Notes: generated from the letters alone by a model not told the origin. Positions 1-5,218 are shown, numbered from the stretch's first letter. The stretch is 5,218 nucleotides of DNA from Actinomycetes bacterium (GCA_022600695.1 JAHZJY010000336.1:1-5218), one strand, 5' to 3'. Numbers and translations are program-made.

Positions 1-224
1 GAGCGCGGATCCAGCCCGTTGTTGTTCTGGGCGTTGGCCGCCGCGCTGGCGATCACCTTGGCCACCGGGTCGCTGGCGGACTGCGGGGCCCAGCGCAGGA
101 TGTCAAGGGCCTCCTCGACGGACTTGCCGCGAACCAGGTCGATCACCCGGCGCGCCTTGCTGGCCGAGATTCCCACGTGGCGCGCAACGGCCGTGGCCGA
201 GGGAAATTCAGTGGCAGTACTCAT
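1..224 (-). CDS. rplV: 50S ribosomal protein L22 (N-terminal part, cut by the window edge)
   Basis: L22 binds 23S rRNA early in 50S assembly, and its long beta-hairpin lines the nascent peptide exit tunnel; macrolide-resistance changes map to that hairpin in other bacteria. Only the first 74 residues are present. They start [10 protein letters not shown], continue with the family core [20 protein letters not shown] (residues 23-42) and end at [14 protein letters not shown], so the tunnel hairpin and the C-terminus lie beyond base 1. The ATG at 222-224 is chosen because GAGGAG lies 8 bases upstream and an in-frame TGA sits a few codons further up, which excludes a longer start. It is the last operon gene visible here. 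The start overlaps, as ATGA, the stop of a 13-codon mini-ORF in the duplicated rpsS-rplV junction. Residues 13-22 ([10 protein letters not shown]) differ from the RYVRVSPRK-type segment I recall from other mycobacteria. The assignment is secure from the core motif and the gene order. Confidence 0.96.
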   Translation of the reverse strand, partial: MSTATEFPSATAVARHVGISASKARRVIDLVRGKSVEEALDILRWAPQSASDPVAKVIASAAANAQNNNGLDPR

Positions 225-262
225 CGCCGCTTCTCCTCAATTGCGGCATTCACTTCGTTCAT
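221..262 (-). CDS. Possible 13-codon coupling mini-ORF, copy next to rplV
   Basis: The frame encodes [13 protein letters not shown] and then TGA. Its ATG (260-262) has GAGGAG at 271-276 with 8 bases of spacing, as good as the rplV site. The ATG overlaps the stop of the preceding identical mini-ORF as ATGA, and its own TGA overlaps the rplV ATG in the same way. Such 4-base overlaps are typical of translational coupling. A ribosome leaving this frame would be placed on the rplV start, whose Shine-Dalgarno lies inside the mini-ORF. No function of the peptide is implied. It may simply be what the spacer happens to encode, so the call is tentative. Confidence 0.3.
   Translation of the reverse strand: MNEVNAAIEEKRR
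233..238 (-). promoter_or_regulatory. Shine-Dalgarno sequence of rplV
   Basis: The coding strand reads GAGGAG, followed by 8 bases and the ATG at 224. The strong match and ideal spacing decide the rplV start. An identical copy sits 38 bases upstream at 271-276 because of the tandem duplication; that copy is placed to serve the mini-ORF starting at 262. Confidence 0.85.
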
Positions 263-300
263 CGCCGCTTCTCCTCAATTGCGGCATTCACTTCGTTCAT
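259..300 (-). CDS. Possible 13-codon coupling mini-ORF, copy next to rpsS
   Basis: This is identical in sequence and product ([13 protein letters not shown]) to the copy at 221-262. Its ATG (298-300) overlaps the rpsS TGA (297-299) as ATGA, and its stop overlaps the ATG of the next copy. The upstream purine-rich GGAAGG within the last rpsS codons could act as a weak ribosome binding site, but re-initiation after rpsS is the more natural route. The frame exists because of the 38-bp duplication and may not be biologically selected. Confidence 0.28.
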   Translation of the reverse strand: MNEVNAAIEEKRR

Positions 301-578
301 CGCCGCTTCGCCTTCCGGTCATCCTTGATATGGCCCTTGAACGTCCGGGTGGGCGCGAACTCACCCAGCTTGTGCCCCACCATCGACTCGGTGACGAACA
401 CCGGCACGTGCTTGCGCCCGTCGTGCACGGCGAAGGTGTGGCCGATGAAGTCCGGGATGATGGTCGAACGTCGAGACCAGGTCTTGATGACCTGCTTGCT
501 GTTCTTCTCGTTCTGGACGTCGACCTTCTTGAGCAGATGGCCGTCGACGAACGGACCCTTCTTCAGACTGCGTGGCAT
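297..578 (-). CDS. rpsS: 30S ribosomal protein S19
   Basis: S19 sits in the head of the 30S subunit, pairs with S13 and contacts tRNA near the A and P sites. The frame gives 93 residues, the usual family length. It starts [19 protein letters not shown] and carries the conserved stretches [20 protein letters not shown] (residues 33-52) and [16 protein letters not shown] (residues 68-83), followed by the basic tail DDRKAKRR. The ATG at 576-578 is preceded by AGAGGAG (586-592) with 7 bases of spacing, a strong site. Sixteen bases separate it from the rplB stop. Its TGA at 297-299 lies within an ATGA that opens a 13-codon mini-ORF, so the usual rpsS-to-rplV junction is altered here by a 38-bp duplication. 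Confidence 0.98.
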   Translation of the reverse strand: MPRSLKKGPFVDGHLLKKVDVQNEKNSKQVIKTWSRRSTIIPDFIGHTFAVHDGRKHVPVFVTESMVGHKLGEFAPTRTFKGHIKDDRKAKRR

Positions 579-594
579 CGCTTAACTCCTCTGC

Positions 595-1431
595 CTAGCG
601 CTTCTTGCCGGTGCGCCGGCGTCGGACGATGAGCTTGTCGCTCGGTTTGTTGGGCTTGCGGGTGCGGCCCTCGGCCTTACCCCAGGGGCTCACCGGGTGG
701 CGGCCACCGGAGGTCTTGCCCTCCCCGCCGCCGTGCGGATGGTCGACCGGGTTCATCACGACACCGCGGACGGTGGGGCGCTTACCCTTCCAGCGCATCC
801 GGCCGGCCTTGCCCCAGTTGATATTGGCCTGTTCGGCGTTGCCGACCTCGCCGACGGTGGCGCGGCAACGCACGTCGACGCGGCGAATTTCACCGGACGG
901 CATCCGCAGCGCGGCGTACGCACCTTCCTTACCGAGCAGCTGGATGCTGGCACCGGCCGAACGGGCCATCTTGGCGCCGCCGCCGGGACGCATTTCCACG
1001 GCATGCACCAGCGTGCCGGCCGGGATATTGCGCAGCGGCAGGTTGTTGCCGGGCTTGATATCGGCGTTGGGACCGGATTCGACGATATCGCCCTGGGTCA
1101 GGCCCTGTGGCGCGATGATGTAGCGCTTCTCCCCGTCCAGGTAGTGCAAGAGGGCGATATTGGAGGTGCGATTGGGGTCGTATTCGATCTGCGCGACCTT
1201 GGCGTTGACACCGTCCTTGTCGTGGCGACGGAAGTCGATCACCCGGTAGGCGCGCTTATGCCCGCCACCCTTGTGCCGGGTGGTGATCCGGCCGTGTGCG
1301 TTGCGACCACCGGTGCTGTGCAACGGGCGGATCAGCGACTTCTCCGGGGTCGAGCGGGTGATTTCAGAGAAGTCGGAGACACTGGCACCGCGCCGACCGG
1401 GGGTTGTCGGCTTGTATTTGCGAATTCCCAT
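595..1431 (-). CDS. rplB: 50S ribosomal protein L2
   Basis: L2 is a core 23S rRNA-binding protein needed for subunit association and peptidyl-transferase activity. The 278 residues match the bacterial family length (about 273-280). The N-terminal OB-fold half contains [20 protein letters not shown] (residues 41-60). The C-terminal SH3-like half contains the nearly invariant [12 protein letters not shown], with His231 and His233; this region includes the histidine known as His229 in E. coli and linked to peptide bond formation. The very basic tail RRRRTGKKR is typical. The ATG at 1429-1431 follows an AGGA (1440-1443) 8 bases upstream; a second AGAAGG lies further up. The 39-base gap from rplW is the largest within the operon, and nothing terminator-like is visible in it. 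Start and product are both secure. Confidence 0.98.
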   Translation of the reverse strand: MGIRKYKPTTPGRRGASVSDFSEITRSTPEKSLIRPLHSTGGRNAHGRITTRHKGGGHKRAYRVIDFRRHDKDGVNAKVAQIEYDPNRTSNIALLHYLDGEKRYIIAPQGLTQGDIVESGPNADIKPGNNLPLRNIPAGTLVHAVEMRPGGGAKMARSAGASIQLLGKEGAYAALRMPSGEIRRVDVRCRATVGEVGNAEQANINWGKAGRMRWKGKRPTVRGVVMNPVDHPHGGGEGKTSGGRHPVSPWGKAEGRTRKPNKPSDKLIVRRRRTGKKR

Positions 1432-1470
1432 GCTTGGTGTCCTGGTTCCTTCTGCAGTCGCGCTGCCGGG

Positions 1471-1773
1471 CTAGGCCGGCGCTCCGAAGATGTCGATCGG
1501 CTTGCTTCCGGCGGCCAGGGTCACGATGGCACGCTTGGTGTCCTTGCGCTTGCCGTAGCCGGTACGGGTGCGCTTACGTTTGCCCTGCCGGTTGGCGGTG
1601 TTCACCGAATCCACCTTGACCTTGAAGATCTTCTCGATGGCGATCTTGATCTGGGTCTTGTTCGAATCCGGGTGGACGATGAACGTGTAGACGTTGTCCT
1701 CGATCAGTCCGTAGGACTTCTCGGAGATCACCGGCGCGATGATGATGTCGCGCGGGTCGGTCACGGTTGCCAT
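1471..1773 (-). CDS. rplW: 50S ribosomal protein L23
   Basis: L23 binds 23S rRNA at the rim of the exit tunnel and is the docking site for trigger factor and the signal recognition particle. The 100-residue product has the family opening [20 protein letters not shown] (residues 6-25), the core [20 protein letters not shown] (residues 29-48) and the [10 protein letters not shown] strand. The basic extended loop [20 protein letters not shown] (residues 61-80) reaches into rRNA. The ATG at 1771-1773 shares one base with the rplD stop (TGATG), an arrangement that points to translational coupling with rplD. The product ends IDIFGAPA, as in mycobacterial homologues I recall. Confidence 0.98.
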   Translation of the reverse strand: MATVTDPRDIIIAPVISEKSYGLIEDNVYTFIVHPDSNKTQIKIAIEKIFKVKVDSVNTANRQGKRKRTRTGYGKRKDTKRAIVTLAAGSKPIDIFGAPA

Positions 1774-2435
1774 CAGGCCGACACCTCCTGCTGCTTGGCG
1801 CTGCTGCGCTCGATGTAGGCGTTCAGCGCCTCGACGCTGAACACCACGTCGTCGGCCTTGAGCACGTCGTAGGTGTTGAGCTGGTCCGGCGAGATCACAT
1901 GCACGCCCGGCAGATTGCGAACACTCCGGTACCCGACATCGTCGGTGCGGCCGATGACCACCAGCACCCGGCGACGGTCGGTCAGGGTGCCCAGGAACGA
2001 CTTCGCGCTCTTGGTTGACGGGGTCTGGCCGGCGACGAGTTCGGTCACCGCGTGGATCCGCGCATTGCGGGCCCGGTCCGACAGTGCCCCGCGCAGCGCG
2101 GCGGCGATCATCTTCTTCGGGGTCCGTTGGCTGTAGTCGCGGGGCTGCGGCCCGTGAACGACGCCGCCGCCGGTGAACTGCGGGGCCCGGGTCGAACCCT
2201 GGCGGGCCCGGCCGGTGCCCTTCTGCCGGTAGGGCTTACGGCCGCCGCCGCGAACCATGGCGCGGGTCTTGGTCGCGTGCGTGCCCTGGCGGGCCGCAGC
2301 CAGCTGCGCCGTCACCACCTGGTGCATCAGCGCGATATTGGCCTCGACGTCGAACAGCTCGGCCGGCAACTCGACGCTGCCGTCCTTGGAGCCGTCCGGG
2401 CTGTGGACATCAATTTTCACCATGTTGGAAGCCAT
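1773..2435 (-). CDS. rplD: 50S ribosomal protein L4
   Basis: L4 binds domain I of 23S rRNA, and its extended loop lines the exit tunnel opposite L22. In enteric bacteria L4 also represses its own S10 operon; whether it does so in actinobacteria is not shown here. The 220 residues include [20 protein letters not shown] (residues 22-41) and the glycine- and arginine-rich tunnel loop [20 protein letters not shown] (residues 63-82), followed by [14 protein letters not shown]. The C-terminal globular part has [19 protein letters not shown]. The ATG at 2433-2435 shares one base with the rplC stop (TAATG). Its GAGGTG Shine-Dalgarno (2443-2448, spacing 7) lies inside the last rplC codons. An in-frame Met5 is possible, but the Met1 site is better placed. 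Confidence 0.98.
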   Translation of the reverse strand: MASNMVKIDVHSPDGSKDGSVELPAELFDVEANIALMHQVVTAQLAAARQGTHATKTRAMVRGGGRKPYRQKGTGRARQGSTRAPQFTGGGVVHGPQPRDYSQRTPKKMIAAALRGALSDRARNARIHAVTELVAGQTPSTKSAKSFLGTLTDRRRVLVVIGRTDDVGYRSVRNLPGVHVISPDQLNTYDVLKADDVVFSVEALNAYIERSSAKQQEVSA

Positions 2436-3127
2436 TACTTCTCACCTCGTTTGGCCTCGCCGCGTTTCACCGACGTGCGAACCACTACCAGACCGCCGGT
2501 ACGGCCCGGGATCGCGCCCTTGATCAACAGCACGCCGTTCTCGGCGTCGACCTTGTGCACCAGCAGGTTCTGCAGGGTGACCCGGTCATGGCCCATCCGG
2601 CCCGACATCCGGGTGCCCTTGAACACCCGTCCGGGGGTGGAGCAGCCGCCGATCGAACCGGGCCGGCGGTGTACCGCCTGGGCGCCGTGTGCCGCACCCT
2701 GACCGGCGAAGCCGTGCCGCTTCATGGTGCCGGCGAAACCCTTGCCCTTGGAGGTGCCGGTGACGTCGACGAAGTTGCCGGCCTCGAAGATCTCGGCCGT
2801 CACCTCCTGTCCGACCTCGTATCCGGCTGCCGCCGCTTCGTCATCGAGCCGCAACTCGGCCATGTGCCTGCGCGGGTTGACCCCGGCGGCGGCGTACTGG
2901 CCGGTGACCGGCTTGTTGACCTTGCGCGGGCTGATCTCGCCATAGGCGAGTTGGATCGCGCTGTAGCCGTCGCACTCCGGGGTGCGGATGCGGGTGACGA
3001 CATTCGGCCCCGCCTTGACGACCGTGACCGGCACGACACGATTGTTCTCGTCGAACACCTGGGTCATACCCAGCTTGGTGCCGAGGATTCCGCGCCGCGG
3101 TGCGGCGGTCTTACCTGTTTGAGCCAT
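2435..3127 (-). CDS. rplC: 50S ribosomal protein L3
   Basis: L3 is an early 50S assembly protein whose central extension reaches the peptidyl-transferase centre. The 230 residues contain [15 protein letters not shown] (13-27), [17 protein letters not shown] (124-140) and the loop [19 protein letters not shown] (153-171). Cys162 aligns with Cys154 of M. tuberculosis L3, where Cys154Arg gives linezolid resistance; here the sensitive residue is present. The protein is longer than the M. tuberculosis form as I recall it. The N-terminus has eight extra residues ([12 protein letters not shown] before GILG), with no alternative start codon between Met1 and GILG. The C-terminus carries a repeated KRGE. 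The ATG at 3125-3127 has GGGGAG (3140-3145) 12 bases upstream, rather far, adjoining the rpsJ stop. The 3' end overlaps rplD by one base. Confidence 0.98.
   Translation of the reverse strand: MAQTGKTAAPRRGILGTKLGMTQVFDENNRVVPVTVVKAGPNVVTRIRTPECDGYSAIQLAYGEISPRKVNKPVTGQYAAAGVNPRRHMAELRLDDEAAAAGYEVGQEVTAEIFEAGNFVDVTGTSKGKGFAGTMKRHGFAGQGAAHGAQAVHRRPGSIGGCSTPGRVFKGTRMSGRMGHDRVTLQNLLVHKVDAENGVLLIKGAIPGRTGGLVVVRTSVKRGEAKRGEK
2443..2448 (-). promoter_or_regulatory. rplD Shine-Dalgarno embedded in the rplC C-terminal codons
   Basis: The coding strand reads GAGGTG, 7 bases before the rplD ATG. It falls in the second copy of a KRGE repeat at the very end of L3, where codon choice (CGA GGT GAG rather than the CGC GGC GAG of the first copy) creates the match. 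This supports the rplD start and suggests that translation of the L3 tail exposes the site. Confidence 0.75.
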
Positions 3128-3144
3128 GGTGGTTGCCGACTCCC

Positions 3145-3450
3145 CTACTGGATGTTCACGTCGACGCTGGCCGGCAGGTCGATGCGCATCAGCGCGTCGA
3201 CCGTCTTCGGCGTCGGGTCGAGGATGTCGATGAGGCGTTTGTGGGTGCGCATCTCGAAGTGCTCCCGCGAGTCCTTGTACTTGTGCGGGGACCGGATGAC
3301 GCAGTACACATTCTTTTCCGTCGGCAGCGGCACAGGTCCGACCACGCTGGCGCCGGTACGGGTAACCGTCTCCACGATCTTGCGCGCCGAGGCGTCAATG
3401 GCCTCGTGGTCGTAGGCCTTGAGCCTGATGCGGATCTTCTGTCCCGCCAC
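3145..3450 (-). CDS. rpsJ: 30S ribosomal protein S10 (NusE), first gene of the operon
   Basis: S10 is a 30S head protein. As NusE it also pairs with NusB in transcription antitermination and links RNA polymerase-bound NusG to the leading ribosome. The 101 residues are the length I recall for mycobacterial S10 and are nearly the same in sequence. They start [19 protein letters not shown], contain [20 protein letters not shown] (38-57) and the family signature around [16 protein letters not shown] (61-76), and end [10 protein letters not shown]. The start is GTG (3448-3450), as I recall for M. tuberculosis rpsJ. AGGAG lies only 4 bases upstream, with a further GAGG-type stretch behind it. The gene heads the operon: about 245 bases of untranslated, inverted-repeat-rich leader separate it from the predicted promoter. 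Confidence 0.98.
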
Positions 3451-3696
3451 GCTTCTCCTACCTCACTCCTGCTGGTGCTGCGCCGGCACACGGGTGTGCA
3501 GGCGCTGGCTTGTCGCCGCCGCTGTTTACCTGTCCTGGTCCACCGGGCCCCGCGGGCGGGCAGATACCCGCACGCAGCCTCGAAGGCGCGAAACATGTCT
3601 CGCTTGCGAGGTGGGGACCGGACGCGCCGGTATGGCGCTGGTCGTATGTCTTGGGCTGCACGTTCCCGTGGGGGCTCGTACCCGGCTCAAGACAAC
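3451..3696 (-). promoter_or_regulatory. Predicted S10 operon 5' leader with several inverted repeats
   Basis: The stretch between the predicted transcription start and rpsJ is about 245 bases and holds no convincing gene. In transcript order it contains an outer stem TGTCTTG/CAAGACA (3688-3694 with 3647-3653) and ACCGG/CCGGT around a 5-base loop (3617-3631). Next come CTCG/CGAG around CAAG (3599-3610), GCGGG/CCCGC around a 6-base loop (3556-3571), and a strong hairpin at 3480-3505. None is followed by a run of U, so none looks like an intrinsic terminator. Ribosomal-protein operons are often controlled by leader RNA structure bound by one of their products. That this leader does so is inference; I do not recognise it as a described leader family. 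Confidence 0.5.
3480..3505 (-). promoter_or_regulatory. Strong hairpin just upstream of the rpsJ ribosome binding site
   Basis: The arms GCGCC and GCACA pair with TGTGC and GGCGC around a CCCG loop. A single T-C mismatch separates the two stem blocks, giving ten or eleven pairs, almost all G-C at the base. The hairpin ends 29 bases before the GTG start and leaves the purine-rich ribosome binding region single-stranded. There is no U-tract, which argues against a terminator. A translational or antitermination role is possible but unproven. Confidence 0.55.
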
Positions 3697-3702
3697 CCGA
3701 TC

Positions 3703-3731
3703 AGTATGCCTGACGTCCGCGCCTGCTCCAA
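3703..3731 (-). promoter_or_regulatory. Predicted sigma-A-type promoter of the S10 operon
   Basis: On the minus strand a -35 element TTGGAG (3726-3731) is separated by exactly 17 bases from a -10 element CATACT (3703-3708). The -10 matches four of six consensus positions, and the -35 has the key TTG. Transcription would start near 3696-3697 and read into rpsJ. This is the best promoter-like pair seen in the intergenic region, and its position and orientation suit a highly expressed ribosomal-protein operon. No start-site data are available to confirm it. Confidence 0.55.
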
Positions 3732-3747
3732 ATCCCGCCGGCGCCGA

Positions 3748-3770
3748 CCGGTTCTCCACGAAAGAACCGG
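3748..3770. promoter_or_regulatory. Operator-like perfect 8-7-8 inverted repeat
   Basis: CCGGTTCT (3748-3755) and AGAACCGG (3763-3770) form a perfect inverted repeat around a 7-base spacer. The centres of the arms are 15 bases apart, somewhat more than one and a half helical turns. It lies 16 bases upstream of the -35 element predicted for the S10 operon, and about 150 bases upstream of the divergent sensor gene. The symmetry and location suit a dimeric transcription factor. No T-run follows on either strand, so a terminator is unlikely. I cannot name the regulator. Confidence 0.4.
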
Positions 3771-3920
3771 ACCGTTTCCTCGCAGTCGGGGTCGGCGGCG
3801 ATGCTGTTAGCCTTGCGGGAGGTACGGCACTCTGTCGAGGTCGAGAACGTCAACACCGCAAACATGGCAGCAGCCGCGTTGGCAAACGCCCGCCAGCGCG
3901 AGAGGTAGCACCGAAAACCC
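3771..3920. other. Divergent intergenic stretch, no gene recognised
   Basis: This is the upstream region of the plus-strand sensor gene. I see no convincing -10/-35 pair for that gene, no tRNA-like or small-RNA-like structure, and no repeat. A GAGAGG at 3900-3905 is the only ribosome-binding-like sequence before the chosen GTG, and it is rather far away (15 bases). A minus-strand reading frame crosses the stretch (3701-3931) but lacks support. Confidence 0.4.
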
Positions 3921-5218
3921 GTGATCAACAAACGCGATCGGACTGCCGCGCTGGGTGTGCCTGCACCCGATCCGGTCGGCGAGACCTCGCGGAGGTGGCC
4001 GACCTACGCGCGGGCCGCAGATCGGCGCGCCCGCTCCTCCTCCGCCCTGGTCATCTCACCTGCCGTGGCCGTCCTGTACGCGGTCCTCGGCCTCCTCACG
4101 CTCAGCACGAGCCAGACGACCGGTCTGGCCGCGCCGGTCTGGCCCGCTGCGGGCCTGGCCTTCGCAGCCGTGCTGCGCTGGCGATGGCGGGCCCTGCCGG
4201 GAGTCTTCATCGGGTCGATCGGCGTCAATGTGGTGTGGCTGGCCCGGCTGGACGAGCCTGCGCTGAAGACCTGGCTCATTGCCGCGGCGATCGGCTTCGG
4301 CGCCGCCCTCGGGGCCGCCGCGGGCGCAGCCCTGGTCCATCGATTCGTCGGCCCGCTTCGGCGACTCGACACGCCCCGGGCGGTGATGCGCACCCTCGCC
4401 CTCGGCGGCCTCCTGGCCACCACCATCGCGCCGACCATCGGCGTCGCGGCCCAGCTCACAACCGGATTGCTCAGCAGCAGCGGGGCGGCGTCCGGCTGGC
4501 TGACCTGGTGGGTCGGCGACGCGATCGGGGTCATCGTGTTCGCGCCCCTGGTGCTCATGGTCCTGCCCTCACAGGACGAGTACTGGACGGGACGCCGCTG
4601 GAAGATCGCCGTCCCGTCCCTGGCGATCTTCGCGATCCTGATGGCTGCCATCATCCAGAACGGCACTCAGGAGCGAACCCGCATCGATGGCGCCGTGCAG
4701 CAGCTGGGCGACCGGGCCGCCACGGACCTCGCCGGCAATATCGCTCTTCACCAGGAGGTGCTCGAGGGTCTGCGCGGCCTGGTGGACGCTTCTGAGAACG
4801 TCACCGCGGCGGAGTTCGACACCTACACCGACGACATGCTTGCCCGATTCCCCACTCTGCAGGCGCTGTCGTGGAACCCGGTGGTCACCGAGGCAGGCCT
4901 GGCCGCCTTCGAGGCACGTCAGCGAGCGCAACCGGGCCTCGCGGACTTCACCGTCACCGAGCGCGACGCCGACGGCGGCCTGCGGCCCGTCTCACCCCGG
5001 CCCGAGTACGTCGTCGTGGCCTATATCGAGCCGATCGCGAACAATCGCAGCGCTCTCGGGTTCGACATCTACTCCAACCCGGCGCGCGCCACCGCCATCG
5101 AGACAGCCCGCGACACCGGCCGGGCCACGGCAACCAGCCCTGTCGATCTCGTCCAGGAGTCCGGCACGCAGAAGGGCATGCTCGCCCTGTTGCCGGTCTA
5201 CGCGGACGGTTCCGATCC
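3921..5218 (+). CDS. MASE1-CHASE membrane sensor protein (N-terminal part, cut by the window edge)
   Basis: The 432 codons present encode a membrane sensor, and the frame stays open to the window end. After a basic N-terminal tail come about seven hydrophobic segments (roughly residues 43-61, 69-86, 90-108, 118-142, 157-181, 192-216, 229-246). WPAAG (74-78) and WWVGDAIGV (196-204) are typical of MASE1, an integral-membrane sensory domain. From about residue 249 a soluble domain follows with FPTLQALSWNPVV (310-322), YVVVAYIEPI (363-372) and ALGFDIYSNPARATAIETAR (378-397), then TSPVDLVQE, the signature of an extracytoplasmic ligand-binding CHASE domain. Known MASE1-CHASE proteins end in GGDEF/EAL, histidine kinase or nucleotide cyclase domains; which applies here cannot be seen. 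The GTG at 3921 is chosen as the first start after the in-frame TAG at 3906-3908. GTG 3957 is an alternative, and neither has a well-placed Shine-Dalgarno. The gene is divergent from rpsJ. Confidence 0.87.
   Translation, partial: MINKRDRTAALGVPAPDPVGETSRRWPTYARAADRRARSSSALVISPAVAVLYAVLGLLTLSTSQTTGLAAPVWPAAGLAFAAVLRWRWRALPGVFIGSIGVNVVWLARLDEPALKTWLIAAAIGFGAALGAAAGAALVHRFVGPLRRLDTPRAVMRTLALGGLLATTIAPTIGVAAQLTTGLLSSSGAASGWLTWWVGDAIGVIVFAPLVLMVLPSQDEYWTGRRWKIAVPSLAIFAILMAAIIQNGTQERTRIDGAVQQLGDRAATDLAGNIALHQEVLEGLRGLVDASENVTAAEFDTYTDDMLARFPTLQALSWNPVVTEAGLAAFEARQRAQPGLADFTVTERDADGGLRPVSPRPEYVVVAYIEPIANNRSALGFDIYSNPARATAIETARDTGRATATSPVDLVQESGTQKGMLALLPVYADGSD

Larger units (their letters stand above)
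221..309. repeat. Perfect 38-bp tandem duplication at the rpsS-rplV junction (2 copies plus 13 bases)
   Basis: Two identical 38-base units (221-258 and 259-296) follow each other directly, and the first 13 bases of the unit recur a third time at 297-309, inside the end of rpsS. On the coding strand each unit carries an ATG, a GAGGAG Shine-Dalgarno sequence and the string AAGCGGCG. The shared string AAGCGGCGATGA occurs both at the rpsS stop and at the rplV start. The simplest inference is that this 12-base microhomology allowed slippage or unequal recombination to duplicate the spacer. Perfect identity suggests a recent event, or an assembly error. The duplication does not change the rpsS or rplV reading frame. 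Confidence 0.95.

Noticed and set aside
221..309. Direct repeats as a CRISPR or integration-site signature
   Set aside because: The units abut with no spacers and there are only 2.3 copies; they lie in a coding junction and no integrase or cas gene is near.
697..1818. Long plus-strand open frame (373 codons) opposite rplB, rplW and the end of rplD
   Set aside because: It is an antisense shadow of three unmistakable ribosomal-protein genes, arising from high GC content and codon bias; it has no recognisable domain.
3480..3505. Hairpin before rpsJ as an intrinsic terminator
   Set aside because: No U-tract follows on the transcribed strand, and a terminator here would silence the essential operon unless antiterminated.
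3458..3661. Minus-strand 67-codon frame in the rpsJ leader as a leader peptide gene
   Set aside because: It has no clear Shine-Dalgarno, its composition is like random high-GC translation, and it runs through every hairpin of the leader.
3701..3931. Minus-strand open frame of 76 codons upstream of rpsJ
   Set aside because: It covers the predicted S10 -35 element and the inverted repeat and overlaps the sensor start. It has no good ribosome binding site and I recognise no family. A small lineage-specific protein cannot be fully excluded, but the sequence gives no support.
4004..4666. Minus-strand 220-codon frame opposite the sensor gene
   Set aside because: It is an antisense shadow of the MASE1-coding frame, with low-complexity Ala/Arg-rich translation.
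3419..4795. Plus-strand open frame (458 codons) overlapping rpsJ, the intergenic region and the sensor gene
   Set aside because: Its arginine-, proline- and glycine-rich translation has no domain, and the other plus frame in the same place gives clear MASE1 and CHASE motifs.

Overview
The window comes from a high-GC actinobacterium. The ribosomal proteins look mycobacterial (Mycobacteriaceae, probably a rapid-growing Mycolicibacterium-type species). This placement rests on remembered similarity of S10, L3, L4, L23, L2, S19 and L22 to their M. tuberculosis and M. smegmatis counterparts; no search was run.

Positions 1-3450 hold the first seven genes of the S10 ribosomal-protein operon on the minus strand, in transcription order rpsJ (S10), rplC (L3), rplD (L4), rplW (L23), rplB (L2), rpsS (S19) and rplV (L22, cut by the left window edge). 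Packing is tight. rplC/rplD and rplD/rplW overlap by one base (TAATG and TGATG), the other gaps are 16-39 bases, and no internal terminator is visible. All seven products assemble into ribosomal subunits: S10 and S19 into the 30S head, and L2, L3, L4, L22 and L23 into the 50S peptidyl-transferase and exit-tunnel region.

The rpsS-rplV junction (221-309) is the least ordinary part of the operon. A perfect 38-bp tandem duplication has doubled the rplV Shine-Dalgarno and created two identical 13-codon mini-ORFs. The mini-ORFs link rpsS to rplV through three successive ATGA stop/start overlaps.

Positions 3451-3920 are a 470-base divergent intergenic region. It holds a good sigma-A-like promoter for the S10 operon (3703-3731), a roughly 245-base leader containing several inverted repeats (including a strong hairpin just upstream of the rpsJ ribosome binding site), and an operator-like perfect 8-7-8 inverted repeat (3748-3770) just upstream of the promoter.

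Positions 3921-5218 carry, divergently on the plus strand, the N-terminal 432 codons of a membrane sensor with a MASE1 integral-membrane domain followed by an extracytoplasmic CHASE domain. The output domain lies beyond the window. No RNA genes, insertion sequences or CRISPR arrays were found.
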